Shown here: in pieces, positions 11,905 to 22,380 of the stretch
Layout of the letters: each line of letters starts with the position of its first letter
Numbering within the stretch: the first letter of the stretch is position 1
Source of the DNA: Shinella sp032095155
Lineage (GTDB): Bacteria; Pseudomonadota; Alphaproteobacteria; Rhizobiales; Rhizobiaceae
Assembly: GCF_049199905.1 (NCBI RefSeq)
Contig: NZ_JBLZPK010000065.1
Coordinates: 170,382 to 234,381 of the forward strand
Reading direction: 5' to 3'
Length of the DNA stretch: 64,000 bases
Translations under genes and position numbers: made by a program
The notes under the pieces: generated by a model
What the model was told of the DNA's origin: nothing
Database searches by the model: none
Seen by the model: only the letters and a program-made list of their open reading frames with translations

Positions 11905-13086
11905 GTGGCAGAACGGCGGGACGTCGTCATTATCGGGGCAGGCGCGGCAGGCATGATGTGCGCCATCGAAGCAAGCAGGCGGGGTCGCCGCGTGCTGGTG
12001 CTCGACCATGCGAAGGCGCCCGGTGAGAAAATCCGCATCTCCGGCGGCGGGCGCTGCAACTTCACCAACATCCATGCCGGCCCGAAGAATTTCCTCTCGG
12101 CCAACCCGCATTTCGCCAAATCGGCGCTCGCCCGCTACACGCCGCGCGATTTCCTCGATCTGGTCGAGCGCCACCGCATAGCCTGGCATGAAAAGACCCT
12201 GGGCCAGCTGTTCTGCGACAACTCGGCGAAGGACATCATCGCCATGCTGCTTGCCGAAATGAAGGCGGCAGGCGCGGAGCTTCGCCTTTCGACCGCCATC
12301 ACCGACATCGCCCATGACGGCCATTCCTTCCGCATCGCCACGGAGCACGGCCTCATCGAGGCGGCCTCGCTGGTCATCGCTACCGGCGGCAAGTCGATCC
12401 CGAAAATGGGCGCGACGGGGTTTGCCTACCGTGTCGCCGAGCAGTTCGGCTTAGCCGTCACGGAAACCCGCGCAGGCCTGGTGCCGCTGATGCTCGATCC
12501 GGTGACGCTTGCCGCGCATGACGGCCTGCCGGGCGTCGCCGTGGATGTCATCGCCCGCCACGGTAAGACGGAATTTGCGGAAGCGGCCCTCTTCACCCAT
12601 CGCGGCCTCAGCGGCCCCGCCATCCTGCAAATCTCCTCCTATTGGCGCGAAGGCGAGGAGATCTCGCTGCACATCCGCCCCGATCTCGACTTCGCCGCCG
12701 TCATTGCCGCCGCTCGCAAGCAGAACGGCCGGCAGGCGGTGCAGACGGTGCTTGCCGACCATATCCCGAAGAAGCTGGCGCAGCTTCTCGTCAGCGAACT
12801 CGGTATCGACGGGACGCTTGCCGAGCAGCCGGGAAAACGCATCGAGGCGCTCGTGCAGAAGCTGCGCGACTGGCGTTTCCGTCCGCCGGGCTCGGAAGGC
12901 TATCGCACGTCGGAAGTCACGCTCGGCGGTGTCGATACGGCAGCGCTCGATTCCCGCAGCATGGCGGCGAAGACGGTGCCGGGGCTCTATTTCGTGGGTG
13001 AGGCGGTGGATGTGACCGGCTGGCTCGGCGGTTACAATTTCCAGTGGGCCTGGGCCTCCGGCCATGCGGCGGGCCTGGATGCGTGA
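11905..13086 (+). CDS. YhiN/HI0933-family flavoprotein (NAD(P)/FAD-dependent oxidoreductase)
   Basis: A 393-residue protein of the HI0933-like flavoprotein family, whose physiological substrate is unknown. It has an N-terminal FAD motif DVVIIGAGAAGMMCAIEASRR, the family signature SGGGRCNFTN around residue 45, and the C-terminal GWLGGYNFQWAWASG that closes the FAD site. No ATG gives the expected N-terminus; GTG 11905 is chosen because it starts six residues before the FAD strand and follows GGGGAT. TTG 11899 is an alternative. It is divergent from the PuuA-like gene with 168 bases between. Confidence 0.82.
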   Translation: MAERRDVVIIGAGAAGMMCAIEASRRGRRVLVLDHAKAPGEKIRISGGGRCNFTNIHAGPKNFLSANPHFAKSALARYTPRDFLDLVERHRIAWHEKTLGQLFCDNSAKDIIAMLLAEMKAAGAELRLSTAITDIAHDGHSFRIATEHGLIEAASLVIATGGKSIPKMGATGFAYRVAEQFGLAVTETRAGLVPLMLDPVTLAAHDGLPGVAVDVIARHGKTEFAEAALFTHRGLSGPAILQISSYWREGEEISLHIRPDLDFAAVIAAARKQNGRQAVQTVLADHIPKKLAQLLVSELGIDGTLAEQPGKRIEALVQKLRDWRFRPPGSEGYRTSEVTLGGVDTAALDSRSMAAKTVPGLYFVGEAVDVTGWLGGYNFQWAWASGHAAGLDA

Positions 13087-13248
13087 GCCTGCGACGCAGG
13101 AATAGCGATACGGTCTTTACCGCCCGTTAAGACCTCGCGGCCGATGCTGCCGGAATGTCGGCGTTTCCCGCCTTCGGGAGACAACATGATGTGGGCCGGC
13201 TGGCCGGATCATCCGGGTATCTGTTCTCGCGTAACGGAGTATCGCCGC

Positions 13249-13386
13249 ATGTCTGAAAGACGCCGTCCTGCCCGCGCCATCGCCATTGCAGCCGCCGAAG
13301 AAAGCCGCCGCCGCCTCGTTGCGATCGGCATCAACTGCGCGCTTGCAGCTGTTCTCGTCGCTGTCCTTGCCGTCGCTGCCCTCTGA
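13249..13386 (+). CDS. Possible 45-residue single-pass membrane protein
   Basis: A short frame beginning MSERRRPARA with a basic N-terminus and ending in a hydrophobic helix (INCALAAVLVAVLAVAAL). ATG 13249 is preceded by CGGAG at about ten bases. The basic segment followed by a terminal helix has the topology of many bacterial membrane microproteins. No family is recognised and coding status rests only on composition and the weak ribosome site. Confidence 0.35.
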   Translation: MSERRRPARAIAIAAAEESRRRLVAIGINCALAAVLVAVLAVAAL

Positions 13387-13623
13387 ATTCCGACCGTCAT
13401 AAATCGGTTGAAATTGGTGATGGAATTTTAAAGATTGCCGCCGATGATCCCCGCATAGGGTTCCGGAAGCCGCGTCCCATTATGGATGCCTGCGGCATGC
13501 AATGACTGCTCCCCCGGATACGCGGCATTGCGGCCGCATGAAGTCGGTAATCCGGCGTCCGAATCCTGGGGAGGCCCTAAAAAGGGGCAGGGGTGGAGCA
13601 CGCCGACAACGGATGTTCCGCCA

Positions 13624-16149
13624 ATGTTTATTGATCGCATTCTCGCACGCTTCAAAATCCAGACGAAGGTTCTGGTCTTCATTCTGCCCTTCGTGCTCTC
13701 GATCTGCGCCGTGGGCTTTACCGGGCTTTATGCCTCCGGCCTGCTGCAGGGCCGCATGGAAATTTCCAACAGCGTTCTCCAGTCGCTGAGCGGCTTCAAG
13801 GACGTCTATGCCGGCATGAACCGGTTCCTTCAGAACACCAGCGAGGAGACCCGCGATGCGGTCAACGAGCGGCTGAAGGCGCAGGTATCCCTTCTTCGCC
13901 AGACGATGGACGGCCTGACGCCCGATGTCGATGCCTCCAAGCTTATGGATGCCCAGAAGCAGACCAAGGACATCGAGGCGCGCATGGACGGGCTGTGGCT
14001 GCTCTATGTCAACGAGAACAAGCTGCACGACAAGATGGGCAAGAACCTCAGCACGCTGTCCAGCGAGCAGGTCAAGATCCTTGACGAGGCGACGAAGCTG
14101 CAGCGCACCGTGCGGCAGAACGAGAACGCCGCAAAGAGCATGCTGCGCGAGGCCGAGCGCCTGACGACGGCCAGCAAGTTCTTCGGCGACCTGCTCTCGG
14201 AATTCAGCCGCGGCGCCACGCCTGATGACCAGCTGAAGGTCATCAAGGAGCGTTTCCCCTTCATTTCGAAGACCGAGCGCTCCATCTCGACGATCCTTCC
14301 GAAGAACCAGAAGGTCGTCTCCATCACCATCCGCAACACGATCGACGAACTCAGCGGCTTCCTGTCCTCGTCGGAGCCCGCTTCCGTCACGGTGCCGGAA
14401 ATCGCGCGCCGCGTGAACCGCTTCCGCCAGGTCACCATTCAGATGCAGGGGGCCGCCGCCGAAAAGATGCGCGAAGCGACCCGCATCTTCGGCGAGCTCG
14501 ACGAGCCGATCATCAAGTCCGAGGCGGTTCTCGCCTCGACACGCAAGCTGGTCTCGTCGATCGACGACATCGAAGTCGCCGCCGTGCGTTTCCTCGGCCA
14601 GACCTCGGACGACAATCGCGTCAAGCTGCTCGGCAACCTCTCCATGCTGCAGATCGACATCAAGGGCCTGCGCGGCACGGCAAGCGGCCTGCCGTTCTTC
14701 GACACGGTCGACGAGACGCTGACGCCGGTTCTGGAACGCATCCAGGCCGACAGCGATGCGCTGGTAAAGATCAGCGCCCAGCGCAATGCGGATTTCGATG
14801 CGGCCGGCATGTCCATCGATTCCATCTGGAACCTGCTCAGCCAGTTTGCCGAGGAGCAGAAGACCAGCGCCGGCACGGAACGGGAAAAGGCCAACCAGGT
14901 CTCCGTTCTCGCGACCGTCATCGGCGCGGCGATCGCCGTGCTGGCCGGTATCGCGCTGGTTCTGACGCTGAAAGGCCCGATCGGCCAGATCACCGGTGCG
15001 ATGCGCCGCCTGGCCGATGGTTTCCTCGACACCGGCATATCAGGCGAAGGCCGCGCCGACGAAATCGGCGACATGGCCCGCGCGCTCGGCGTGTTCAAGG
15101 AAAACGCGCTGTCGAAAATCCGCGTGGAAGCCGAAAGCGAGCAGCAGCGCGCCGAGGCGGAAGCCGAACGCAGCCGCAACGATGCGGAAAAGCAGGCGCT
15201 TGACCGGCAGATCGATTTCGCGGTGAACGCACTTGCCGCCGGCCTCGGGCGTCTCGCCCAGGGCGACCTGTCGCGCCAGATCGATACGCCGTTTACCGGC
15301 CGTCTCGAACAGCTGCGCCAGGACTTCAACGTCTCGCTCGAACGCCTTCAGGACACGCTCGGCCAGATTCGCTCCAATGCGCTGTCGATCCAGCGCAGCG
15401 GCAACGATATGCTGCAATCGGCCGATGCGCTCTCCAAGCGCACCGAAGCGCAGGCCTCTTCGCTGGAGGAGACCGCCGCCGCCGTCGAGCAGATCACCGT
15501 GACCGTGCGCTCCTCCGCCGAGCGGGCGCATGAAGCCAATGTCGTCGTCGGCGCCACCAAGCGCAGTGCTGACAGCTCCGCCTCCGTCGTCAACAATGCG
15601 ATCGCCGCCATGGGCCGCATCGAGGGCGCCTCGCGCCAAATCGAGCAGATCATCGAGGTCATCGACGACATCGCCTTCCAGACCAATCTGCTTGCCCTCA
15701 ATGCCGGTATCGAAGCGGCACGGGCAGGCGAGGCCGGCAAGGGCTTTGCCGTCGTGGCGCAGGAAGTGCGCGAGCTTGCCCAGCGTTCGGCCAGTGCCGC
15801 CCGCGAGATCAAGGGCCTGATCGAGAAGTCGACGAGCGAGGTCAGCGCCGGTTCGCACCTCGTGCAGGAGACGGGTTCGGTGCTCGCTTCGATCAGCCAG
15901 CAGATCGTCACCGTCAGCCAGCATGTGGATATGATGGCGACGGCGAGCCGCGACCAGGCGGCCGCCCTTCAGGAGGTCAATGGTTCCGTCAACCAGATGG
16001 ACCAGATGACCCAGCAGAACGCCTCGATGGTGGATCTCACGACCACCGCCAGCCGCAAGCTTGCCGGCGATGCCGACACGCTGATGATGCTGGTCGAGCA
16101 GTTCCGCCTGGAGGCCGACGAACACGCGGCGGTTTATCGCGCGGCCTGA
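13624..16149 (+). CDS. Methyl-accepting chemotaxis protein
   Basis: An 841-residue chemoreceptor. TM1 lies at about residues 16-40, then a long helical periplasmic domain of roughly 385 residues, TM2 at about 427-450, HAMP segments, and a signalling domain. The conserved hairpin tip IDDIAFQTNLLALNAGIEAA is complete, so CheA/CheW coupling is expected. The long helical sensor region does not match a dCACHE layout by eye; its ligand is unknown. ATG 13624 puts TM1 at the N-terminus; the preceding in-frame stretch has no hydrophobic or family-like content. No che genes are adjacent. Confidence 0.9.
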   Translation: MFIDRILARFKIQTKVLVFILPFVLSICAVGFTGLYASGLLQGRMEISNSVLQSLSGFKDVYAGMNRFLQNTSEETRDAVNERLKAQVSLLRQTMDGLTPDVDASKLMDAQKQTKDIEARMDGLWLLYVNENKLHDKMGKNLSTLSSEQVKILDEATKLQRTVRQNENAAKSMLREAERLTTASKFFGDLLSEFSRGATPDDQLKVIKERFPFISKTERSISTILPKNQKVVSITIRNTIDELSGFLSSSEPASVTVPEIARRVNRFRQVTIQMQGAAAEKMREATRIFGELDEPIIKSEAVLASTRKLVSSIDDIEVAAVRFLGQTSDDNRVKLLGNLSMLQIDIKGLRGTASGLPFFDTVDETLTPVLERIQADSDALVKISAQRNADFDAAGMSIDSIWNLLSQFAEEQKTSAGTEREKANQVSVLATVIGAAIAVLAGIALVLTLKGPIGQITGAMRRLADGFLDTGISGEGRADEIGDMARALGVFKENALSKIRVEAESEQQRAEAEAERSRNDAEKQALDRQIDFAVNALAAGLGRLAQGDLSRQIDTPFTGRLEQLRQDFNVSLERLQDTLGQIRSNALSIQRSGNDMLQSADALSKRTEAQASSLEETAAAVEQITVTVRSSAERAHEANVVVGATKRSADSSASVVNNAIAAMGRIEGASRQIEQIIEVIDDIAFQTNLLALNAGIEAARAGEAGKGFAVVAQEVRELAQRSASAAREIKGLIEKSTSEVSAGSHLVQETGSVLASISQQIVTVSQHVDMMATASRDQAAALQEVNGSVNQMDQMTQQNASMVDLTTTASRKLAGDADTLMMLVEQFRLEADEHAAVYRAA

Positions 16150-16176
16150 GTGCCGTTATTCGGATCGAATGCAGAG

Positions 16177-16207
16177 CCCCGGCGCGTAGAAAGCGCGCCG
16201 GGGTTTT
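16177..16207 (+). terminator. Rho-independent terminator of the chemoreceptor gene
   Basis: CCCCGGCGCG (16177-16186) pairs with CGCGCCGGGG (16194-16203) across a seven-base loop, followed by TTTT. It lies between the convergent chemoreceptor and Lrp-type genes. Confidence 0.85.
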
Positions 16208-16227
16208 CTTTTGTTCGCAGGATCCCG

Positions 16228-16680
16228 TCAAAGCCGGATGGCGGTTTCCTCTTTCGCCGTGCGGATGACCACCATGGTGAAGAACCGGGCGACGTTGTTT
16301 TCGTCGCTGAACAGCCGGTCGCAGAGCGGCACATATTCCTCCATGTCGCACAGGCGCAGCATCAGGACGACATCGGTCTCGCCGGTGACGGCATAGGCCT
16401 GCGAAACGGCCTCTTCGGCAACGGCAATATCCAGGAAGCGGCGCATGTGCTGCTCGCCGTGCAGCTTGAGTTCCACCGTGACCAGTGCCTTGATCGTGCG
16501 GCCCGCCTTGGCCGGATTGAGGATCGCGACGATACGCTCGATCACACCGGATTTTCGGAGCCGCTGCGTGCGGCGCAGGCAGCTCGAGGGCGACAGGCCC
16601 ACTGCATCCGCGAGATCCACATTGGTGCGCGACGCGTCGCGTTGCAGGAGGTTCAGAAGCTTCTTGTCGATGCGGTCCAT
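16228..16680 (-). CDS. Lrp/AsnC family transcriptional regulator
   Basis: A 150-residue regulator with an N-terminal winged helix (MDRIDKKLLNLLQRDASRTN through the recognition region LSPSSCLRRTQRLRKSGVI) and a C-terminal ligand-sensing RAM/AsnC domain (VTVELKLHGEQH through VTGETDVVLMLRL). ATG 16680 gives the standard family start. It is divergent from a membrane protein gene, with a perfect TGCAAT / ATTGCA repeat in the 117-base spacer, so it probably controls that gene and itself in response to an amino acid. Confidence 0.9.
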   Translation of the reverse strand: MDRIDKKLLNLLQRDASRTNVDLADAVGLSPSSCLRRTQRLRKSGVIERIVAILNPAKAGRTIKALVTVELKLHGEQHMRRFLDIAVAEEAVSQAYAVTGETDVVLMLRLCDMEEYVPLCDRLFSDENNVARFFTMVVIRTAKEETAIRL

Positions 16681-16709
16681 GGGCCGAGCATATTCCCCAA
16701 CGCGATCTT

Positions 16710-16736
16710 TGCAATAAAATTGCATTCGACTGCAAT
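16710..16736. promoter_or_regulatory. Candidate Lrp-type operator in divergent promoter
   Basis: TGCAAT-AAA-ATTGCA (16710-16724) is a perfect six-base inverted repeat with a three-base spacer, followed by a third half-site TGCAAT at 16731-16736. It lies between the Lrp-type gene and the gate-domain membrane protein gene. Assignment to this regulator is inferred from position. Confidence 0.55.
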
Positions 16737-16797
16737 CTTTGACCAAAAGTGCGAAGCGGTTCGGGCTAGAGGATGGACAACGCAAGAGGAGCCCGCC

Positions 16798-17772
16798 ATG
16801 CCGTTCGTCACGTACGCCCTGAACAAGACCAGGGAAACCCTCGCCATCTACTGGGTGCTTGTCCGGATTACCGTCCCTATTGCCCTCCTGACGGAGTTTT
16901 TGGCCAGGATGGGCGTGATCGAGGCGATGACGCCGGCTTTTGCACCGATCATGAACCTTGTCGGGCTTCCGCCCGAACTCGGTCTGGCATGGTTGACCGG
17001 CATGCTCGTCGGGATATGGGGTGCCGTGCCGCTCCTCTTCACCCTCGTTCCGGTGTCCTCGCTCAGCGTGGCTGACGTCACGGTCTTTTCGGCGCTCATC
17101 CTGTTTGCGCACGGCCTCCCCATCGAGCAGAAGATCATTCAGCAGGCCGGTCCGGGCATGATCGCCACGACGGTGCTGCGCCTTGCCGGCGGCCTGCTCT
17201 ATGCCTTCCTGCTGCATCATGTGCTCAACGCGACAGGCTGGCTTTCGGCCCCGGTTGATCCCGCCTGGATCCCGCTCGGCGCGACCCCCGATTGGGCCCA
17301 CTATCTGCGCGGCCTTGCGGAGACGATGGTCTGGATGCTCGTCATCCTCGTCGTCCTCTCCTGGAGCCTCGAGCTTCTCACGGTCACCGGCGTGCTGGCT
17401 CTCTTGATGAAGGCGCTTTCGCCGGTGCTGCGTCTGGCAGGCATCCGCGGCGAGGCGGAGCATCTCACCGCCGTTGGTCTCTTCCTCGGCATTTCCTATG
17501 GCGCCGGCCTTCTGATCCGCGAGGCGCAATCGGGCGCGATATCGCCGCGCCAGATTTTTTTGTCCTGCGTTTTCATGGGCTTTGCCCATAGCGTGATCGA
17601 GGACACGCTCATCGTGATCTCGCTTGGGGCGGATGTGTACGGCGTGCTTATCGGGCGAATTGTCTTCGCCATCGCGGCAACGGCCATCCTTGCCGCTCTG
17701 CTGCGCCAGCTCTCCGACCGAGCCTTCTTTGCCCGGATGTTTCGGATGGATGCCATAAAAGCCGGCGGATGA
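16798..17772 (+). CDS. Nucleoside-recognition/gate-domain membrane protein (SpmA/SpmB-like)
   Basis: A 324-residue integral membrane protein with about eight hydrophobic helices. Two related halves are visible (near PAFAPIMNLVGLPPELGLAWLTGM and ALSPVLRLAGIRGEAEHLTAVGLF), as in the 'gate' or nucleoside-recognition fold found in nucleoside transporters and SpmA/SpmB. The substrate is unknown; control by an adjacent Lrp-type regulator would fit an amino-acid-like solute. ATG 16798 follows AAGAGGAGC. Confidence 0.72.
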   Translation: MPFVTYALNKTRETLAIYWVLVRITVPIALLTEFLARMGVIEAMTPAFAPIMNLVGLPPELGLAWLTGMLVGIWGAVPLLFTLVPVSSLSVADVTVFSALILFAHGLPIEQKIIQQAGPGMIATTVLRLAGGLLYAFLLHHVLNATGWLSAPVDPAWIPLGATPDWAHYLRGLAETMVWMLVILVVLSWSLELLTVTGVLALLMKALSPVLRLAGIRGEAEHLTAVGLFLGISYGAGLLIREAQSGAISPRQIFLSCVFMGFAHSVIEDTLIVISLGADVYGVLIGRIVFAIAATAILAALLRQLSDRAFFARMFRMDAIKAGG

Positions 17773-17791
17773 TGCGGAATGCCTGAAACGA

Positions 17792-17824
17792 AAAATCCCC
17801 GGCGCAGGGAACGCCGGGGATTTT
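17792..17824. terminator. Bidirectional terminator
   Basis: A 13-bp stem AAAATCCCCGGCG / CGCCGGGGATTTT with a seven-base loop separates the convergent gate-domain gene and the aceA-linked small gene. A/T runs on both sides allow it to work on both strands. Confidence 0.85.
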
Positions 17825-17844
17825 CTTTGACTGGATGATGCCTA

Positions 17845-18084
17845 TCAGCCGCGACCCTGCGTCACGATGACCGGGATCAAGAGGTCGCCCCAGTTGCCCT
17901 CTCCACCGTGGTGGCGGGCGGAGCGGACGAGCTCGACCGAAACGCCGGCCTCGACCGCCTTCATGACGGACTGGTTGAGGCGGTGCAGGTCGTTGGCGAC
18001 CATGCGGATCATGGCCTGCTGGTCGGGGGTCATGGCGGAAGCCTGTTCTTCAGCGCGTTCCTTGACTCGGGTCTGGACTGTCAT
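17845..18084 (-). CDS. Conserved small protein downstream of isocitrate lyase
   Basis: A 79-residue soluble protein of unknown function, mostly helical in the middle (QQAMIRMVANDLHRLNQSVMKAVEAG) with a Gly-rich C-terminus. ATG 18084 follows AGAGGAG. It lies 48 bases after aceA on the same strand and ends before a terminator, so it should be co-transcribed with aceA. Its role in the glyoxylate shunt, if any, is unknown. Confidence 0.7.
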   Translation of the reverse strand: MTVQTRVKERAEEQASAMTPDQQAMIRMVANDLHRLNQSVMKAVEAGVSVELVRSARHHGGEGNWGDLLIPVIVTQGRG

Positions 18085-18132
18085 GGCATTTCTCCTCTTA
18101 TAACGGGGTTCTTGAAGGGCTGACGGGACGGG

Positions 18133-19422
<1,290 letters not shown>

Positions 19423-19486
19423 AGTATCCTCCAATGCGGTCTCTCGGGATCGGGCTGGTGTCATTTGTTGCCCGATTTGATGTGAC

Positions 19487-19635
19487 AGTATTTACATCGC
19501 AGCGCACAATAGGGCGAGAGAAAACCGGAAAATCAGCGGGATAATCGGGTAATGATGTCTTGTCTTTGACAGTTTCGATCTGTAAAAAAGTAAAGATTGT
19601 AAATTTTACGATCGTGCAATCCGTGTAAAGGATGT
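19487..19635. promoter_or_regulatory. aceA / regulator divergent control region with repeated GTAAA/TTTAC boxes
   Basis: The 218-base spacer holds several related boxes: TATTTACA near 19490, TGTAAA at 19581, AGTAAAG at 19590, the perfect inverted repeat GTAAA-T-TTTAC at 19599-19609, and GTGTAAAGG at 19623. This spacing suggests a multi-site operator for the divergent regulator. The classical RamB/PccR TTTGCAAA motif is not present, so the assignment is inferred. Confidence 0.45.
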
Positions 19636-19640
19636 GACAT

Positions 19641-21056
19641 ATGGCGGAGAACAAGATCTTTGCCGGCCCGAAAGTCCGGCGCATCCGCAACACGCTCGGC
19701 CTGACCCAGACAGCGATGGCCGAGGGGCTTTCGATCTCGCCGTCCTATCTGAACCTGATCGAGCGCAACCAGCGCCCCCTGACGGTGCAGCTGCTGCTGC
19801 GGCTCGCTTCCGTTTACAAAGTCGATCTCGACGATCTCCAGGGCGAGAGCGCCGGCAATGCGCGCCAGCTGCGCGAGGTCTTTGCCGATCCGCTGCTGTC
19901 GGGCGAACTGCCTGGTGATCATGAGCTGGTGGAAATCGCCGACGCCGCGCCGAATGTCGCAAGCGGCATCGTCAAGCTCTACCGCGCCTATCGTGAACAG
20001 GCTGCCCGCCTCACCGACCTTGCCGACCTGCTCGCCCGCGAGGGACATGCCACCACGCTCGCCGGCACGCTGCTGCCGATGGACGAGGTGCGCGACAAGC
20101 TGGAGGCGCGCCCCAACTATTTCGGCGCCATCGAGGAGGCGGCCGAGCGGTTTCATGCGGCGCTGGCGCCGGGTGACGACCTGACCAATGCCCTCAAGGG
20201 CTGGCTGCGCAAGGAGCACGGCGTCGTCGTGCGCGCGCTGCCGGTCCACACGATGCCGAACCTGCGCCGCCGCTTCGACCGGCATTCCATGCGCCTCTTT
20301 CTCTCCGAGCGCCTTTCGCCCTTCGATCAGCTGCGCGAGATCGCCATGGAGACGGTGCAGCTGGCGCTTCAGGATGAAATCTTCGCCGAACTCGACCTGC
20401 TCGCCTTTTCCACTGCGGAGGCAAAGCGCATCGCCCGCTTCGAGCTAGCCCGCTACGCCGCCCACGCCCTGATGATGCCCTATGAGGCCTTCCATGCGAC
20501 GGCACAGCGCGTGCGCTATGATGTCGATGTGCTGCGCTCGCGCTTCGGCGTCTCCTTCGAGCAGGCCGCAAACCGGCTGACCATGCTGCAACGGCCGGGC
20601 AAGACAGGCGTGCCCTTCTTTCTACTGGAGATCGACAATGCCGGCCATCGCTTCCGCCGGGCCGGCGCGCAGGGCTTTCCACAGGCGCGCTTCGGCGGCG
20701 GCTGTCCGAAACTCGGCGTGCACTCCGCCTTCTCCCAGCCGGGGCAGATTCTCGTCGATCGTGTCGAAATGCCCGATGGCGGCGCCTTCCTGACGGTGTC
20801 GCGCACGCTGGAGGGGCCGCAGGGCACCTTTGGCGAACGGGTGCGCCGTACCGCGCTGCTGCTGGGCTGCGATGCCGCCCACGCCGAGGAAACGGTCTAT
20901 GGCGAGGCGGTGCGCCGCGACGGTGCCGTCGCGGTCGGCACGGCCTGTCGATTGTGCGAGCGGCAGGGCTGTCTGGCCCGCGCCGAGCCCCCGGTGACGC
21001 GCCCGCTCGGGCTCGATGAAATGGTCGCGGGCCTCAGCCTTTTCGACTTCCAGTAA
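19641..21056 (+). CDS. RamB/ScfR-like short-chain acyl-CoA-responsive regulator (XRE HTH + IrrE-like + DUF2083)
   Basis: A 471-residue regulator. Residues about 8-62 form an XRE helix-turn-helix (VRRIRNTLGLTQTAMAEGLSISPSYLNLIERN); the middle resembles an ImmA/IrrE-type domain in which the usual HExxH is replaced (FELARYAAHALMMPYEAF), so no peptidase activity is expected. The C-terminus is DUF2083-like and ends with clustered cysteines (CRLCERQGC). Relatives such as RamB and PccR control acetate, propionate and glyoxylate genes. Divergent placement next to aceA makes aceA the likely target. The ATG follows AAAGGA. Confidence 0.85.
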   Translation: MAENKIFAGPKVRRIRNTLGLTQTAMAEGLSISPSYLNLIERNQRPLTVQLLLRLASVYKVDLDDLQGESAGNARQLREVFADPLLSGELPGDHELVEIADAAPNVASGIVKLYRAYREQAARLTDLADLLAREGHATTLAGTLLPMDEVRDKLEARPNYFGAIEEAAERFHAALAPGDDLTNALKGWLRKEHGVVVRALPVHTMPNLRRRFDRHSMRLFLSERLSPFDQLREIAMETVQLALQDEIFAELDLLAFSTAEAKRIARFELARYAAHALMMPYEAFHATAQRVRYDVDVLRSRFGVSFEQAANRLTMLQRPGKTGVPFFLLEIDNAGHRFRRAGAQGFPQARFGGGCPKLGVHSAFSQPGQILVDRVEMPDGGAFLTVSRTLEGPQGTFGERVRRTALLLGCDAAHAEETVYGEAVRRDGAVAVGTACRLCERQGCLARAEPPVTRPLGLDEMVAGLSLFDFQ

Positions 21057-21240
21057 ATTTCCGCTTGATTTCCGTCGCCGATAGGTTTTGAAATCTGATA
21101 GGAATGGGAACAATGTGATATCAAAATTCGCTCTCTGTTTGCGTAGAATGCAGCTTGTCGCCTCCCGAAAAACAACCATAATCGGCGACTGTTCTTCCTA
21201 CGAACTCATAGACCCGCGAAAGAAACTGGGAGATAAATCA

Positions 21241-22335
21241 ATGATAAAACATATTCTTTTGGCGACGGCTGCCCTTGGCGCAATCCTTGGTGCCGGCAGC
21301 GCGCTTGCGCAGGAAAAGGTGGTCAACGTCTACAACTGGTCGGATTATATCGACAGCTCCATTGTCGACGACTTCACCAAGGAAACCGGCATCAAGGTCG
21401 TCTACGACGTCTACGATAGCAACGAAATTCTCGAAACGAAGCTTCTCGCCGGAGGTACCGGCTATGACGTGGTCGTGCCGACCAACACGTTCCTGCAGCG
21501 CCAGATTTCCGCCGGCGTCTACCAGAAGCTCGACAAGTCCAAGCTGCCGAACCTGAAGAACATGTGGGACATGGTGTCCGAACGCATGCAGCCGTTCGAC
21601 CCGGGCAATGAATATTCGATCAATTACATGTGGGGCACGATCGGCATCGGCTACAACAAGGCCAAGATCAAGGAAGCGCTCGGCACCGACCAGATCGACA
21701 GCTGGAACGTGATCTTCGATCCGGCCAATGCCGAAAAGCTCAAGGATTGCGGCATCAACCTGCTGGATTCACCGACCGACATCATTCCGGTGACGCTCGC
21801 CTATCTCGGTCTCAACCCCGACAGCCATGATCCGGCCGATATCGCCAAGGCTGAGGAAGCCCTGCAGAAGATCCGGCCCTTCGTGCGCAAGTTCCATTCG
21901 TCGGAATTCATCAACGGCCTCGCGAACGGCGACATCTGCATCGCCGTCGGCTGGTCGGGTGATATCTTCCAGGGTCGCGATCGCGCCGACGAAGCCAAGA
22001 ACGGCGTCGAGATCGGCTATGCCATTCCGAAGGAAGGCACGCAGATGTGGTTCGACCAGATGGCGATCCCCGCCGACGCGCCGCATGTCGAAGAGGCGCA
22101 CGCCTTCCTCGATTACATCATGCGCCCGGAAGTCATCGCCAAGGCATCGACCTACATACACTATGCCAACGGCAACAAGGCGGCACAGGCCGTGATGCCG
22201 GAAGAGATCGTCAAGGACACGACGATCTATCCGGATGACGCGACGCTGAAGAAGCTCTTCACCAACACGACTTTGGACCCGAAGACGCAGCGCCTGTTCA
22301 CGCGCACCTGGACCAAGATCGTGACCGGCCAATAA
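21241..22335 (+). CDS. potF: Putrescine/spermidine ABC transporter substrate-binding protein
   Basis: A 364-residue periplasmic binding protein with a signal peptide (MIKHILLATAALGAILGAGSALA, cleavage before QEKV). The mature start VNVYNWSDYIDSSIVDDF is diagnostic of the PotD/PotF family, and the central NYMWGTIGIGYN segment also matches. It delivers polyamines to PotGHI encoded directly downstream. ATG 21241 follows GGGAG. The spacer upstream is 184 bases and should hold the operon promoter. Confidence 0.94.
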   Translation: MIKHILLATAALGAILGAGSALAQEKVVNVYNWSDYIDSSIVDDFTKETGIKVVYDVYDSNEILETKLLAGGTGYDVVVPTNTFLQRQISAGVYQKLDKSKLPNLKNMWDMVSERMQPFDPGNEYSINYMWGTIGIGYNKAKIKEALGTDQIDSWNVIFDPANAEKLKDCGINLLDSPTDIIPVTLAYLGLNPDSHDPADIAKAEEALQKIRPFVRKFHSSEFINGLANGDICIAVGWSGDIFQGRDRADEAKNGVEIGYAIPKEGTQMWFDQMAIPADAPHVEEAHAFLDYIMRPEVIAKASTYIHYANGNKAAQAVMPEEIVKDTTIYPDDATLKKLFTNTTLDPKTQRLFTRTWTKIVTGQ

Positions 22336-22352
22336 CCGGTCCGAAGCGAATT

Positions 22353-22380
22353 GCCCGGAAGTTTCTTCCGGGCATTTTCT
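22353..22380 (+). terminator. Intra-operon stem-loop between potF and potG
   Basis: GCCCGGAAG / CTTCCGGGC with a TTT loop, followed by ATTTTCTT. It probably ends part of the transcription or protects the potF 3' end, giving more binding protein than transporter. Confidence 0.6.
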
